Shown piece after piece: positions 13,326 through 18,997 of a stretch of 27,936 nt of DNA. A program made the translations under genes and the position numbers. Under the pieces are notes generated by a model. It searched no databases, was not told where the DNA came from, and saw nothing but the letters and a program-made list of their open reading frames with translations. How positions within the stretch are numbered: position 1 is the first letter of the stretch; the number at the start of each line of letters is the position of its first letter. The stretch comes from a virus: the IMG/VR virus record IMGVR_UViG_3300025840_000195, positions 1 through 27,936 of that record; one strand, written 5' to 3'.

Positions 13326-15508
13326 TAGAAGAATCAAGTTTAAAAAGTAATTTTATTGGTAGAGATGGATTTCGTTGGTGGATAGGACAAATTCCTCCAA
13401 TGGAATCTATGGGTGAGCAATTTAATGGAGAAGGATGGGGAAATAGGATAAAAGTTAGAATAATGGGATATCATCCACTTGATGATAGTGAGTCAGGTTT
13501 AAAGAATGAGGATTTGCCTTGGGCACTAATTATGCTCGGAACTGCTGATGGTAGTGGAGGATCAAATTTTGCAAAAAGTACAAAGATAAGACCAGGCGAT
13601 GTTGTCTTTGGATTTTTTATGGATGGAGATGACGCACAGAACCCTGTTATTATGGGAATACTTGGCAATACTGATTTATATACGAAAGGTGATTATAAGT
13701 TTCCATTTTCTCCATTCACTGGATATACAACAAATATACCAAAACCGGATAAAGAGGTATCAACCGCAAATGAGGCAAATGAGTCTAACAAAACATCTCA
13801 AGAACCTCCGGTTCAACTTCCAAAATCAAAAGCATCTCAAGTAGGTAGAGCTGCTGCCGGTGGTACTTCAATTGGAGTCAAACTTACTCCGGCAAATACT
13901 TGTGAAAATACGACTCTTACAAATATTGAGGAAGCATTAGAGAATTTAATTAAGTTTATACAAGAAGGTCAAGGAAAATTAAGTGAATATCAGGATAAAA
14001 TTGATGAAGTTGCGGAATTTATAAAGGCATCTTTGAGTTGGTTGGTCGGTGAGATAATGAAAGCAATTACACAATTTTTAGTTGGTGATGATAATAAACC
14101 TGGAATTATTCCTGTAGCACTTAATGCTCTTTATGCTTCTGTATATAGTGCAATTCTTCCGGCAGGTGGTCCAGCAGTAGCAAATATAGCAGCATCAAAA
14201 GAAATCGAAGCATTTGTTATTCCTATCAGTGCATTAGAAGCAGCATTAATATGTGTTGCGAATGCAGTGTTAGAAGGATTGGTCACTTTAATTCGTGAAT
14301 TACTTCTTTCGATGTTGGAAAATATTGATAGATTTGTAACTTGTATTGTTGATCAATTTGTTGGGTCACTTTTAAATAGTGTTGTTGATCGCATAGCAGA
14401 TGGATTATCCGGTGCTCTTGGTGGACTTTCGGGTCTTCTGGGTGGAGCAATCGATATTATATCAGTTGCAAAGGATGCAATATCATTCTTCAATAGTCTT
14501 GAAGGATTATTGGATTGTAATCAGGTTAATACAAAATGTGATGGAACTAAAGAATGGATTATTGGTCAAGGTACAAAAGAAGCAATGGATATAAATGAAT
14601 CATTTGAAAATATTTCTAATATTGTCAATACTGCCGGAGCACTTGCTAATGATGTAATAAACACAATCGAAGGAGTTCCAACAAGTATTCAAGAATTAAC
14701 TGGTGGAATTACTGATGTTGTTGATATTTTCAATGGTGATTCTTTAATTGAAGGTAGGACTGGAGATTTTGGAAATTGTCTTACTACTTATCCTACTAGT
14801 TGTGGTTCTGCACAAATTAAAATATTTGGTGGTGGAGGAACCGGAGGATCTGCAATTCCTATATTAGGACCAACTGTAGAAAGAATTATTAATGATACAT
14901 CTATCGGGCAAAATGTAAATAAAACTGCAAATGTTATAGGAGTTGTTTTAGAAAATGCAGGTTCTGGTTATCGTTTCCCACCATTTGTAGAAATTACTGA
15001 TGAATGTGGAATTGGATATGGTGCAAGAGCAAGATCTACAATTAACAATGAAGGTCAAATTACCTCTATCTATATGGTATCTTCTGGCGAAAATTATCCA
15101 GTTAATGGTGAGGGTGGGTATGGTGTTGTTGATGTAGAGATAGTTTCTAGTGGCATTGGTTATCAGGCAACAGATACTATTGTCGATAATTTTGGAAATG
15201 AATATTCTTTTACTATTGATACCGATTCTTTAACTACTGATACCGATTCTTTAACTACTGATACCGATTCTTTAACTACTGATACCGATTCTTTAACTAC
15301 TGATACCGATTCTTTAACTACTGATAGTAATGTTACTGGGAGGATTGTTTTTGTATCCCCAATAAATAAGGTTGAGGTTCCAGATCTGGTTACTATTAAA
15401 ATTAATTCTGAAACTGGTTTAGGTGCTGTTTTCAAACCAATTCTTGGTAAAATTGATAATACCACATCACAAGAAGAAGTTATTCGAGTCATTGATTGTA
15501 TAAGTTAA
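13322..15508 (+). CDS. 5: gp5-like hub protein with OB fold and repeat insert
   Basis: The 728-residue protein (T4 gp5: 575) has an N-terminal OB-fold-like region at about 20-120 with GWGNRIKVRIMGYHP, LPWALIMLGTADGSGG and GDVVFGFFMDGD...NPVIMGILGN, the gp5 OB pattern. A long helical/amphipathic middle follows (200-420) that T4 gp5 lacks. The C-terminal beta-rich part has VLENAGSGYRFPPFVEI and CGIGYGARA, a motif seen in other cyanophage structural proteins. I see no lysozyme signature. A perfect 5 x 7-residue repeat (DTDSLTT, residues 633-667) interrupts the C-terminal domain. The hub forms with gp27; the spike is probably a separate gene (15513). Confidence 0.8.
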   Translation: MIEESSLKSNFIGRDGFRWWIGQIPPMESMGEQFNGEGWGNRIKVRIMGYHPLDDSESGLKNEDLPWALIMLGTADGSGGSNFAKSTKIRPGDVVFGFFMDGDDAQNPVIMGILGNTDLYTKGDYKFPFSPFTGYTTNIPKPDKEVSTANEANESNKTSQEPPVQLPKSKASQVGRAAAGGTSIGVKLTPANTCENTTLTNIEEALENLIKFIQEGQGKLSEYQDKIDEVAEFIKASLSWLVGEIMKAITQFLVGDDNKPGIIPVALNALYASVYSAILPAGGPAVANIAASKEIEAFVIPISALEAALICVANAVLEGLVTLIRELLLSMLENIDRFVTCIVDQFVGSLLNSVVDRIADGLSGALGGLSGLLGGAIDIISVAKDAISFFNSLEGLLDCNQVNTKCDGTKEWIIGQGTKEAMDINESFENISNIVNTAGALANDVINTIEGVPTSIQELTGGITDVVDIFNGDSLIEGRTGDFGNCLTTYPTSCGSAQIKIFGGGGTGGSAIPILGPTVERIINDTSIGQNVNKTANVIGVVLENAGSGYRFPPFVEITDECGIGYGARARSTINNEGQITSIYMVSSGENYPVNGEGGYGVVDVEIVSSGIGYQATDTIVDNFGNEYSFTIDTDSLTTDTDSLTTDTDSLTTDTDSLTTDTDSLTTDSNVTGRIVFVSPINKVEVPDLVTIKINSETGLGAVFKPILGKIDNTTSQEEVIRVIDCIS
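15218..15322 (+). repeat. five perfect 21-bp tandem repeats in gp5
   Basis: A 21-base unit (GATACCGATTCTTTAACTAC plus T) is repeated five times without a single change from 15218 to 15322, encoding (DTDSLTT)5 in frame. Such identity implies recent expansion. The copy number could also be misassembled. Confidence 0.95.
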
Positions 15509-15512
15509 TAAA

Positions 15513-16070
15513 ATGGCAGATAAAAATTACGAAGCAAGATTGTATGAGACATGGGGTCCAAACTTTAGGATTGATATAAATAATCCTGATATCGGAGTAG
15601 ATGGTAAGAGTGTATATCAATTATATGCATTCAATGATGATAATGATATTCATTTACAAACATTTACTGAAAGTGGTGCATATAGAATTATTAATGATCG
15701 AGGAATAGAAATTGCCGGTGGAGCAAAAGGTTCCGATGGTAATGTGGATATATGTATTACTGGAGTTGGTGGTGGTGATGTGTGGATTACTGCGATGCAA
15801 AATGGGACAGTTAAAATTAAAGGCAAAAATATAATGATCGAAGGAGTTGAAGATGTTGATATAAAAGCAGGAAGAAATCTAAACTTAACTTCTGGTTCTG
15901 GTAGAATTATAATGAGTGGGAATAAGATAGATAGAGATACATTTTCAGGAAATCTTTCTGGTGCATTAGCATTTACTGCAAGAGCATATGCGCCAACTCC
16001 TCTTGGTACTGATTTTATAACAGAATCTTTCGGAATTGGAAACTTTATAGCATCAATTATTGGAGGATAA
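15513..16070 (+). CDS. beta-helical spike-like baseplate protein
   Basis: The 185-residue product is beta-rich. Its stretch at 88-136 (GDVWITAMQNGTVKIKG, NIMIEG, DIKAG, LNLTSGSG, IIMSG) has the short alternating strands and glycines of a triangular beta-helix like the T4 gp5 C-terminal needle. The N-terminal part (to about 60) is mixed, and the C-terminus (FGIGNFIASIIGG) is hydrophobic and probably forms the tip or trimer contact. Encoded directly after gp5, it is a candidate for the detached membrane-piercing spike. It could equally be another baseplate beta-helix. The ATG lies four bases past the gp5 stop. Confidence 0.6.
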   Translation: MADKNYEARLYETWGPNFRIDINNPDIGVDGKSVYQLYAFNDDNDIHLQTFTESGAYRIINDRGIEIAGGAKGSDGNVDICITGVGGGDVWITAMQNGTVKIKGKNIMIEGVEDVDIKAGRNLNLTSGSGRIIMSGNKIDRDTFSGNLSGALAFTARAYAPTPLGTDFITESFGIGNFIASIIGG

Positions 16071-16072
16071 TT

Positions 16073-16774
16073 ATGGCAGTCGGTACTCTTATTAATACCC
16101 TTACTACATTACTTGGACTTCCAAGTTTTCCAAAGAAGGGAGTCAATAAATTTCAGTATCTTGATACAAGATTTAGGTCAACAGTATCTGTAAGTGGTCC
16201 ATTAATTGCAGAAAGTGTTTCGGCAGAATTAGGTGAAAGTTTAATGTGTGGAACGAAGTTTCTTCTCCCAAACCCACTTACGCCAAGTCAAGCACTTCCT
16301 CCTCATATTATTGCGACACCATTATCATATCTATTGAATTTTGGTGGTCTTGTTACATCTGTTAATATAAATTGCACCGGAACTAATAATATTACTGGAG
16401 TTACCTCCATAAATGGTATTGTTAATCTTAACGGTACTGTCAAACTTAATGGTAAAGATTTAGAAGCAGAACTTGCATTAGGAAAGGCATTACCATCATC
16501 TGACGAGAGATTAAAGAAGAATATACATACTATTACAAATCCGATAGAAAAAGTATCAGCACTGAGAGGTGTTTCTTTTGAATATAAAGAAACTGGTCAA
16601 AAGCAAATAGGATTTATTGCTCAAGAAATTGAAAAAATTATTCCTGAAGTTGTTGGTGAAAATCCTGATGGATATAAAGGAGTTCAATATCAAAATGTGG
16701 TTGGACTTTTAGTTGAAGCAATCAAAGAACAACAAAATCAAATTGATGAATTAAGGAGAAAAATAGATGAGTGA
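16073..16774 (+). CDS. tail protein with C-terminal S74 self-cleaving chaperone
   Basis: The 233-residue protein has a beta-strand-rich N-terminal part with repeats NINCTGTNNITGVTSI / NGIVNLNGTVKLNG. Its C-terminal intramolecular chaperone domain starts at SSDERLKKN (142-150) and continues with NPIEKVSALRGVSFEY, IGFIAQEIEKIIPEVV and a final coiled coil. S143 and K148 fit the Ser-Lys dyad of peptidase S74, which trimerises fibre tips and then cuts itself off. It follows the spike gene by two bases with a strong GGAGG Shine-Dalgarno sequence, and overlaps the next gene by eight bases. The domain call is firm; the adhesin target is not known. Confidence 0.82.
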   Translation: MAVGTLINTLTTLLGLPSFPKKGVNKFQYLDTRFRSTVSVSGPLIAESVSAELGESLMCGTKFLLPNPLTPSQALPPHIIATPLSYLLNFGGLVTSVNINCTGTNNITGVTSINGIVNLNGTVKLNGKDLEAELALGKALPSSDERLKKNIHTITNPIEKVSALRGVSFEYKETGQKQIGFIAQEIEKIIPEVVGENPDGYKGVQYQNVVGLLVEAIKEQQNQIDELRRKIDE

Positions 16775-17447
16775 TAAATTAATTAAAAAACTAGATGATA
16801 GAGTTTCTTCAAATAAAACTGCAATTGGATTTATTGAGGCAGAGCTACCAAAATATGAAGAAACAATTGGTGAGTTTACTGAAATTACAATTCCAATAGA
16901 AAATAAAATAATATCAGTTACCTCAGAAATTAATTCATTACAAGAACAAATTGTTTCTGTTGCTACGAGTGCATTTAATGTTGGTTGTGGAACAACAACT
17001 GGAGCAACAACAGTATATCCAGATACTGTAAAAAATTATTCTGAAAATCTCTCATCGGGATCATATGATGGACTCGATCCATTTGGAGGACAAACATCTT
17101 CATTATTAAGTTCTTCTAATGTCGGGGTCGGAACATTTTTAGTATTTACAGAGAATGATAGTTCTCAAGCAGGACTTGGAACACTTTATGGAACTATTCA
17201 GAGTTGTTTTAGATTACCATGTACCGGTAGTGTTTGTATTGATTATAATGATGAAATTGTATCATTACAAAATCAAATTACAACACTCAGAGGTCAATTA
17301 CCATCAAATATAACAAATGTAAATGCTATAAAAACTGAAAGAAGATATTCTGAGATAGAGAGATATGGACAAAAAAGAGGAGTGGCAGCATTAAAAGAAA
17401 GAAATTCTGAAATGAAATCTGCAATTAATACAATCAGAAATATTTGA
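16767..17447 (+). CDS. coiled-coil structural protein, unknown
   Basis: The 226 residues have N-terminal (1-66) and C-terminal (about 163-226) heptad regions rich in E, I, L and Q. They flank a Ser/Gly/Thr-rich middle with four cysteines (VGCGTTTG and CFRLPCTGSVC). It has no recognised domain. The arrangement suggests a rod or linker of the baseplate or fibre. Its position at the end of the tail operon, overlapping the S74 gene by eight bases, supports a virion role. A sigma70-type promoter starts just after it. Confidence 0.7.
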   Translation: MSDKLIKKLDDRVSSNKTAIGFIEAELPKYEETIGEFTEITIPIENKIISVTSEINSLQEQIVSVATSAFNVGCGTTTGATTVYPDTVKNYSENLSSGSYDGLDPFGGQTSSLLSSSNVGVGTFLVFTENDSSQAGLGTLYGTIQSCFRLPCTGSVCIDYNDEIVSLQNQITTLRGQLPSNITNVNAIKTERRYSEIERYGQKRGVAALKERNSEMKSAINTIRNI

Positions 17448-17468
17448 CCACTTCCCTGACTGGCACAC

Positions 17469-17497
17469 TTGACACCAGCACTCAGATGCCTTATAAT
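17469..17497 (+). promoter_or_regulatory. consensus sigma70-type promoter of the small-gene island
   Basis: TTGACA (17469-17474) and TATAAT (17492-17497) are separated by exactly 17 bases, a full consensus match. The following AAGGTAAGC at 17501-17509 nearly repeats the sequence after the promoter at 27484-27489. It switches early-type expression on inside the late region. Confidence 0.85.
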
Positions 17498-17521
17498 ATC
17501 AAGGTAAGCAACCAAGGCAAG

Positions 17522-17710
17522 ATGCAAGACGAATTTCTCACACAATGTGTTGTAGACCCTACCAAACGCACATTCTACATCTATTCTAGTGAAGGAGACG
17601 CCAAAGAAATTGTTTGTGATACTGTAGACCAGTTCATGAATGTTCTTAAGGTCATCCATAATACTTGTCCCGAAGATGCTTTGGTTTATGCAGAACCACT
17701 GGAGGTGTAA
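17522..17710 (+). CDS. 62-aa conserved-looking small protein
   Basis: An ATG at 17522 gives 62 residues (MQDEFLTQCVVDPTKRTFYIY...DALVYAEPLEV). The frame is open from 17444, but the two upstream ATG candidates (17444 and 17486) precede the expected transcription start of the consensus promoter at 17469-17497, so 17522 is preferred, with AAGG four bases before it. The protein is acidic and mixed alpha/beta, with two cysteines and no recognised motif. It ends one base before the next ATG and shares a short operon with the Phd-like gene. The function is unknown. Confidence 0.7.
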   Translation: MQDEFLTQCVVDPTKRTFYIYSSEGDAKEIVCDTVDQFMNVLKVIHNTCPEDALVYAEPLEV

Positions 17711-17884
17711 ATGGAAGTTTTTACCTTGAAAGAATGGGAAGAAAACTTCGATTCCCTCCTTGAGAGGGTAGAAAACGGAGAGCACATTGGCATTGTCAAA
17801 GAAGATGGTACAGCAGCAATAATGATACCTGCAAATGATGAACTTATACGAATATACACTGAGAATAATAACGAAGCACAGTAG
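17711..17884 (+). CDS. 57-aa Phd/YefM antitoxin-like protein
   Basis: The 57 residues read MEVFTLKEWEENFDSLLERV, then an ENGEHIGIVKEDGTAAIMIP stretch, then a short charged tail. This looks like the N-terminal DNA-binding domain of Phd/YefM antitoxins: N-terminal strand, helix with N-F-x-x-L-L-E-x-V, a G-E/H-x-G turn and strand I-V-K-x-D-G-x-A-x-I-M. The C-terminal toxin-binding tail is very short. No toxin gene lies beside it. The family call is a resemblance by eye. It could have been co-opted as a regulator or an anti-toxin defence factor. It follows directly on the 62-aa gene. Confidence 0.62.
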   Translation: MEVFTLKEWEENFDSLLERVENGEHIGIVKEDGTAAIMIPANDELIRIYTENNNEAQ

Positions 17885-17915
17885 TTCATCATCTGCTCGT
17901 GAGACTTGGTAGTCA

Positions 17916-17936
17916 GGGGAGTTTTATAAACTCTTT
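17916..17936 (+). terminator. weak hairpin upstream of the tRNAs
   Basis: GAGTTT (17919-17924) pairs with AAACTC (17928-17933) around a three-base loop, extendable by three G-U pairs and followed by TTT. It could be a weak terminator of the Phd-like operon or a processing stem before tRNA-Met. Confidence 0.3.
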
Positions 17937-17940
17937 CCTT

Positions 17941-18013
17941 GCCCGTTTGGCCCTCTGGTGAAGGCGATCTGCTCATAACAGATAGAAGGTCGGATCGTAA
18001 CCGACAACGGGCA
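17941..18013 (+). tRNA. tRNA-Met(CAU), atypical T loop
   Basis: Seventy-three bases fold as a cloverleaf. The acceptor is GCCCGTT/AACGGGC with A73 as discriminator. The D stem GCC/GGC has GG in the loop. The anticodon stem ATCTG/CAGAT carries loop CTCATAA with anticodon CAT, and the T stem is GTCGG/CCGAC. The T loop reads ATCGTAA, so positions 54 and 58 are A and T instead of the near-universal T and A. Initiator features (C1-A72 mismatch, three G-C pairs in the anticodon stem) are absent, so it would be elongator Met or, if C34 becomes lysidine, Ile. No CCA is encoded. Confidence 0.8.
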
Positions 18014-18016
18014 TTA

Positions 18017-18116
18017 GGAACTTGAGACGTTCCAATCAAGGTGCTCATCGGTTCGGATATACCGAAACCCTGTTGGTGAGGATAAACCCCCTTGAATATT
18101 CACAACGGAAATTGTG
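18017..18116 (+). ncRNA. candidate structured RNA between the two tRNAs
   Basis: Four helices are visible. A hairpin GGAAC/GTTCC (18017-18021/18029-18033) has a 7-base loop. Three nested helices follow: TCAAGG/CCTTGA (18036-18041/18090-18095), CTCATC/GGTGAG (18044-18049/18075-18080) and GGTTCGG/CCGAAACC (18050-18056/18062-18069, one bulged A). A last hairpin is CACAA/TTGTG (18101-18105/18112-18116). The pairing is more ordered than in the flanks. I do not recognise the RNA. Confidence 0.45.
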
Positions 18117-18188
18117 TCTTACTCCATTATAAACTGTCAGTATACTGGGTGTAATGCCCACATAGCATACGGATAAGTGTAATGTCTT

Positions 18189-18262
18189 GTGGGCGTAGTC
18201 CAATTGGAAGAGACATGGAGTTTAAGCCTCCATCAGTGCTGGTTCGAGTCCAGTCGCCCATA
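18189..18262 (+). tRNA. tRNA-Leu(UAA) without long variable arm
   Basis: Seventy-four bases fold as a cloverleaf. The acceptor is GTGGGCG/CGCCCAT with a terminal G-U pair. The D stem GTC/GAC has loop CAATTGGAAGA, a D arm like those of leucine tRNAs. The anticodon stem TGGAG/CTCCA carries loop TTTAAGC with anticodon TAA, the T arm is GCTGG-TTCGAGT-CCAGT, and the discriminator is A73. The variable region is only TCAGT, five bases, whereas bacterial leucine tRNAs carry a long variable arm. No CCA is encoded. It should read UUA, which is common in AT-rich genes. Confidence 0.82.
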
Positions 18263-18274
18263 TTAACATAAAGG

Positions 18275-18282
18275 AATAAATA
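18275..18282 (+). promoter_or_regulatory. late-promoter-like box AATAAATA
   Basis: AATAAATA lies 12 bases before the ATG at 18295 and matches the NATAAATA form of the T4 late box. Transcription from it would give an almost leaderless message. Confidence 0.5.
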
Positions 18283-18295
18283 GTCAAAAAGACTA
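18281..18295 (+). promoter_or_regulatory. hairpin between Shine-Dalgarno sequence and start codon
   Basis: TAGTC (18281-18285) pairs with GACTA (18291-18295) around five A residues; the last pair involves the A of the ATG. AAGGA at 18271-18275 is too far from the ATG unless the hairpin forms and brings it close, as in the split ribosome-binding sites described for T4 genes 25 and 38. Confidence 0.4.
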
Positions 18296-18636
18296 TGAAA
18301 TATTTTCAGCAATTTTCAGAAGATATGGCACAAAGACGTGCTGAACTTGCAAATAAACAAAAAGAATATGTTCAAAATTATCAGGATAATTTAGCACGAG
18401 ATTCTGAAGAATATGCTAAAGATTCTGAAGAAAGAAGAGAAAAGCAAGAAGCAGAGCAAGAAGCAAGAAATCAAGAACAGGAACAACTGGTGCAAAGAAG
18501 AAGAGAAGAACGTCAACAAAGAAAAGCAGAAAGAGAAGCAGAAAGAGAAGCAGAAAGAGAAGCAAGAGAACAAAAAGCACAAGATGAATACTTGAGATCG
18601 TTAGAAGCAAGAGTTGCTGAAAAAGAAAATAAATAA
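18295..18636 (+). CDS. 113-aa highly charged coiled-coil protein
   Basis: The protein (MKYFQQFSEDMAQRRAEL...) is almost wholly made of E, K, R, Q and A from about residue 45 on, with the repeated unit EREA (AEREAEREAEREAREQ, 79-94). It is expected to be one long helix or coiled coil. No enzyme motif is visible. The ATG at 18295 follows the AATAAATA box, so late expression and a virion or assembly role are likely but unproven. The repeated GAAGCAGAAAGA bases suggest that the helix can lengthen by replication slippage. Confidence 0.72.
   Translation: MKYFQQFSEDMAQRRAELANKQKEYVQNYQDNLARDSEEYAKDSEERREKQEAEQEARNQEQEQLVQRRREERQQRKAEREAEREAEREAREQKAQDEYLRSLEARVAEKENK
18628..18635 (+). promoter_or_regulatory. 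late-promoter-like box AATAAATA
   Basis: AATAAATA overlaps the stop of the coiled-coil gene and lies 17 bases before the ATG at 18653. It repeats the arrangement seen before the neighbouring late genes. Confidence 0.5.
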
Positions 18637-18652
18637 AAGAAAGAATAATATT

Positions 18653-18961
18653 ATGTCTTATGTAATAACCACTAAGAAGTGTTGGTATAATGACTATAAA
18701 ATGATAGTCAAAATGTTCTTCTTGAATGATGTTCCATTTACATTTGATGATTTGCCTGTAGGATATTTGTATGATAGAGAAATAGTAAGAGAGGCATATA
18801 GTAATAAAGATTATTCGGTAGAAGATATTTACAAAGGATCTAATTATTTAATATTAGAACAGTGCCATCCTTGCTTTGATGATATTGAGATATTAAATCC
18901 TGAAAATTTGCCAGAAGAAATACAAAGTTTTTATAATGGAGAAGAAGATTTACTAAGATAA
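18653..18961 (+). CDS. 102-aa acidic protein, unknown
   Basis: A start at the ATG at 18653 gives 102 residues (MSYVITTKKCWYNDYKMIVK...). The same frame is open further upstream, but only by a weak TTG inside the previous gene. The protein is acidic and rich in Y, D and E, with two cysteines near the middle (EQCHPCFDD), and has no recognised motif. The stop overlaps the next AATAAATA box. It is a late gene by context. Confidence 0.65.
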   Translation: MSYVITTKKCWYNDYKMIVKMFFLNDVPFTFDDLPVGYLYDREIVREAYSNKDYSVEDIYKGSNYLILEQCHPCFDDIEILNPENLPEEIQSFYNGEEDLLR

Positions 18962-18967
18962 TAAATA
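18960..18967 (+). promoter_or_regulatory. late-promoter-like box AATAAATA of the large fibre gene
   Basis: AATAAATA lies 30 bases before the TTG start at 18998 and overlaps the preceding stop codon. It is one of four identical boxes in this fibre region. Confidence 0.55.
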
Positions 18968-18997
18968 AAGCATAGGAACAGTAATTGGTGTGGAAAA

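Larger units (their letters stand above)
17885..18294 (+). other. 410-base region without a protein gene
   Basis: The region holds two tRNA genes and, between them, a structured segment. It also has the weak hairpin at 17916-17936 and a late-promoter-like box with a small hairpin before the next gene. No convincing protein-coding frame is seen on either strand. The minus-strand frame over 18127-18312 merely reads through the tRNA. Confidence 0.7.

Noticed and set aside
15163-15492. Minus-strand frame with SVVKESV repeats
   Set aside because: It is the shadow of the 21-bp tandem repeat in gp5.
15575-15582. Exact TATAAATA late box
   Set aside because: It lies inside the spike-like gene with no gene start close downstream, so it is probably chance.
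17294-17785. Minus-strand frame of 163 codons
   Set aside because: It spans three plus-strand genes and a consensus plus-strand promoter, and has no start signals of its own.
18017-18033. Third tRNA with anticodon GAG
   Set aside because: The hairpin looks like an anticodon arm, but no acceptor, D or T arm can be built around it.
18127-18312. Minus-strand open frame of 61 codons
   Set aside because: It reads the complement of tRNA-Leu (WTRTSTDGG-type translation), a common artefact.
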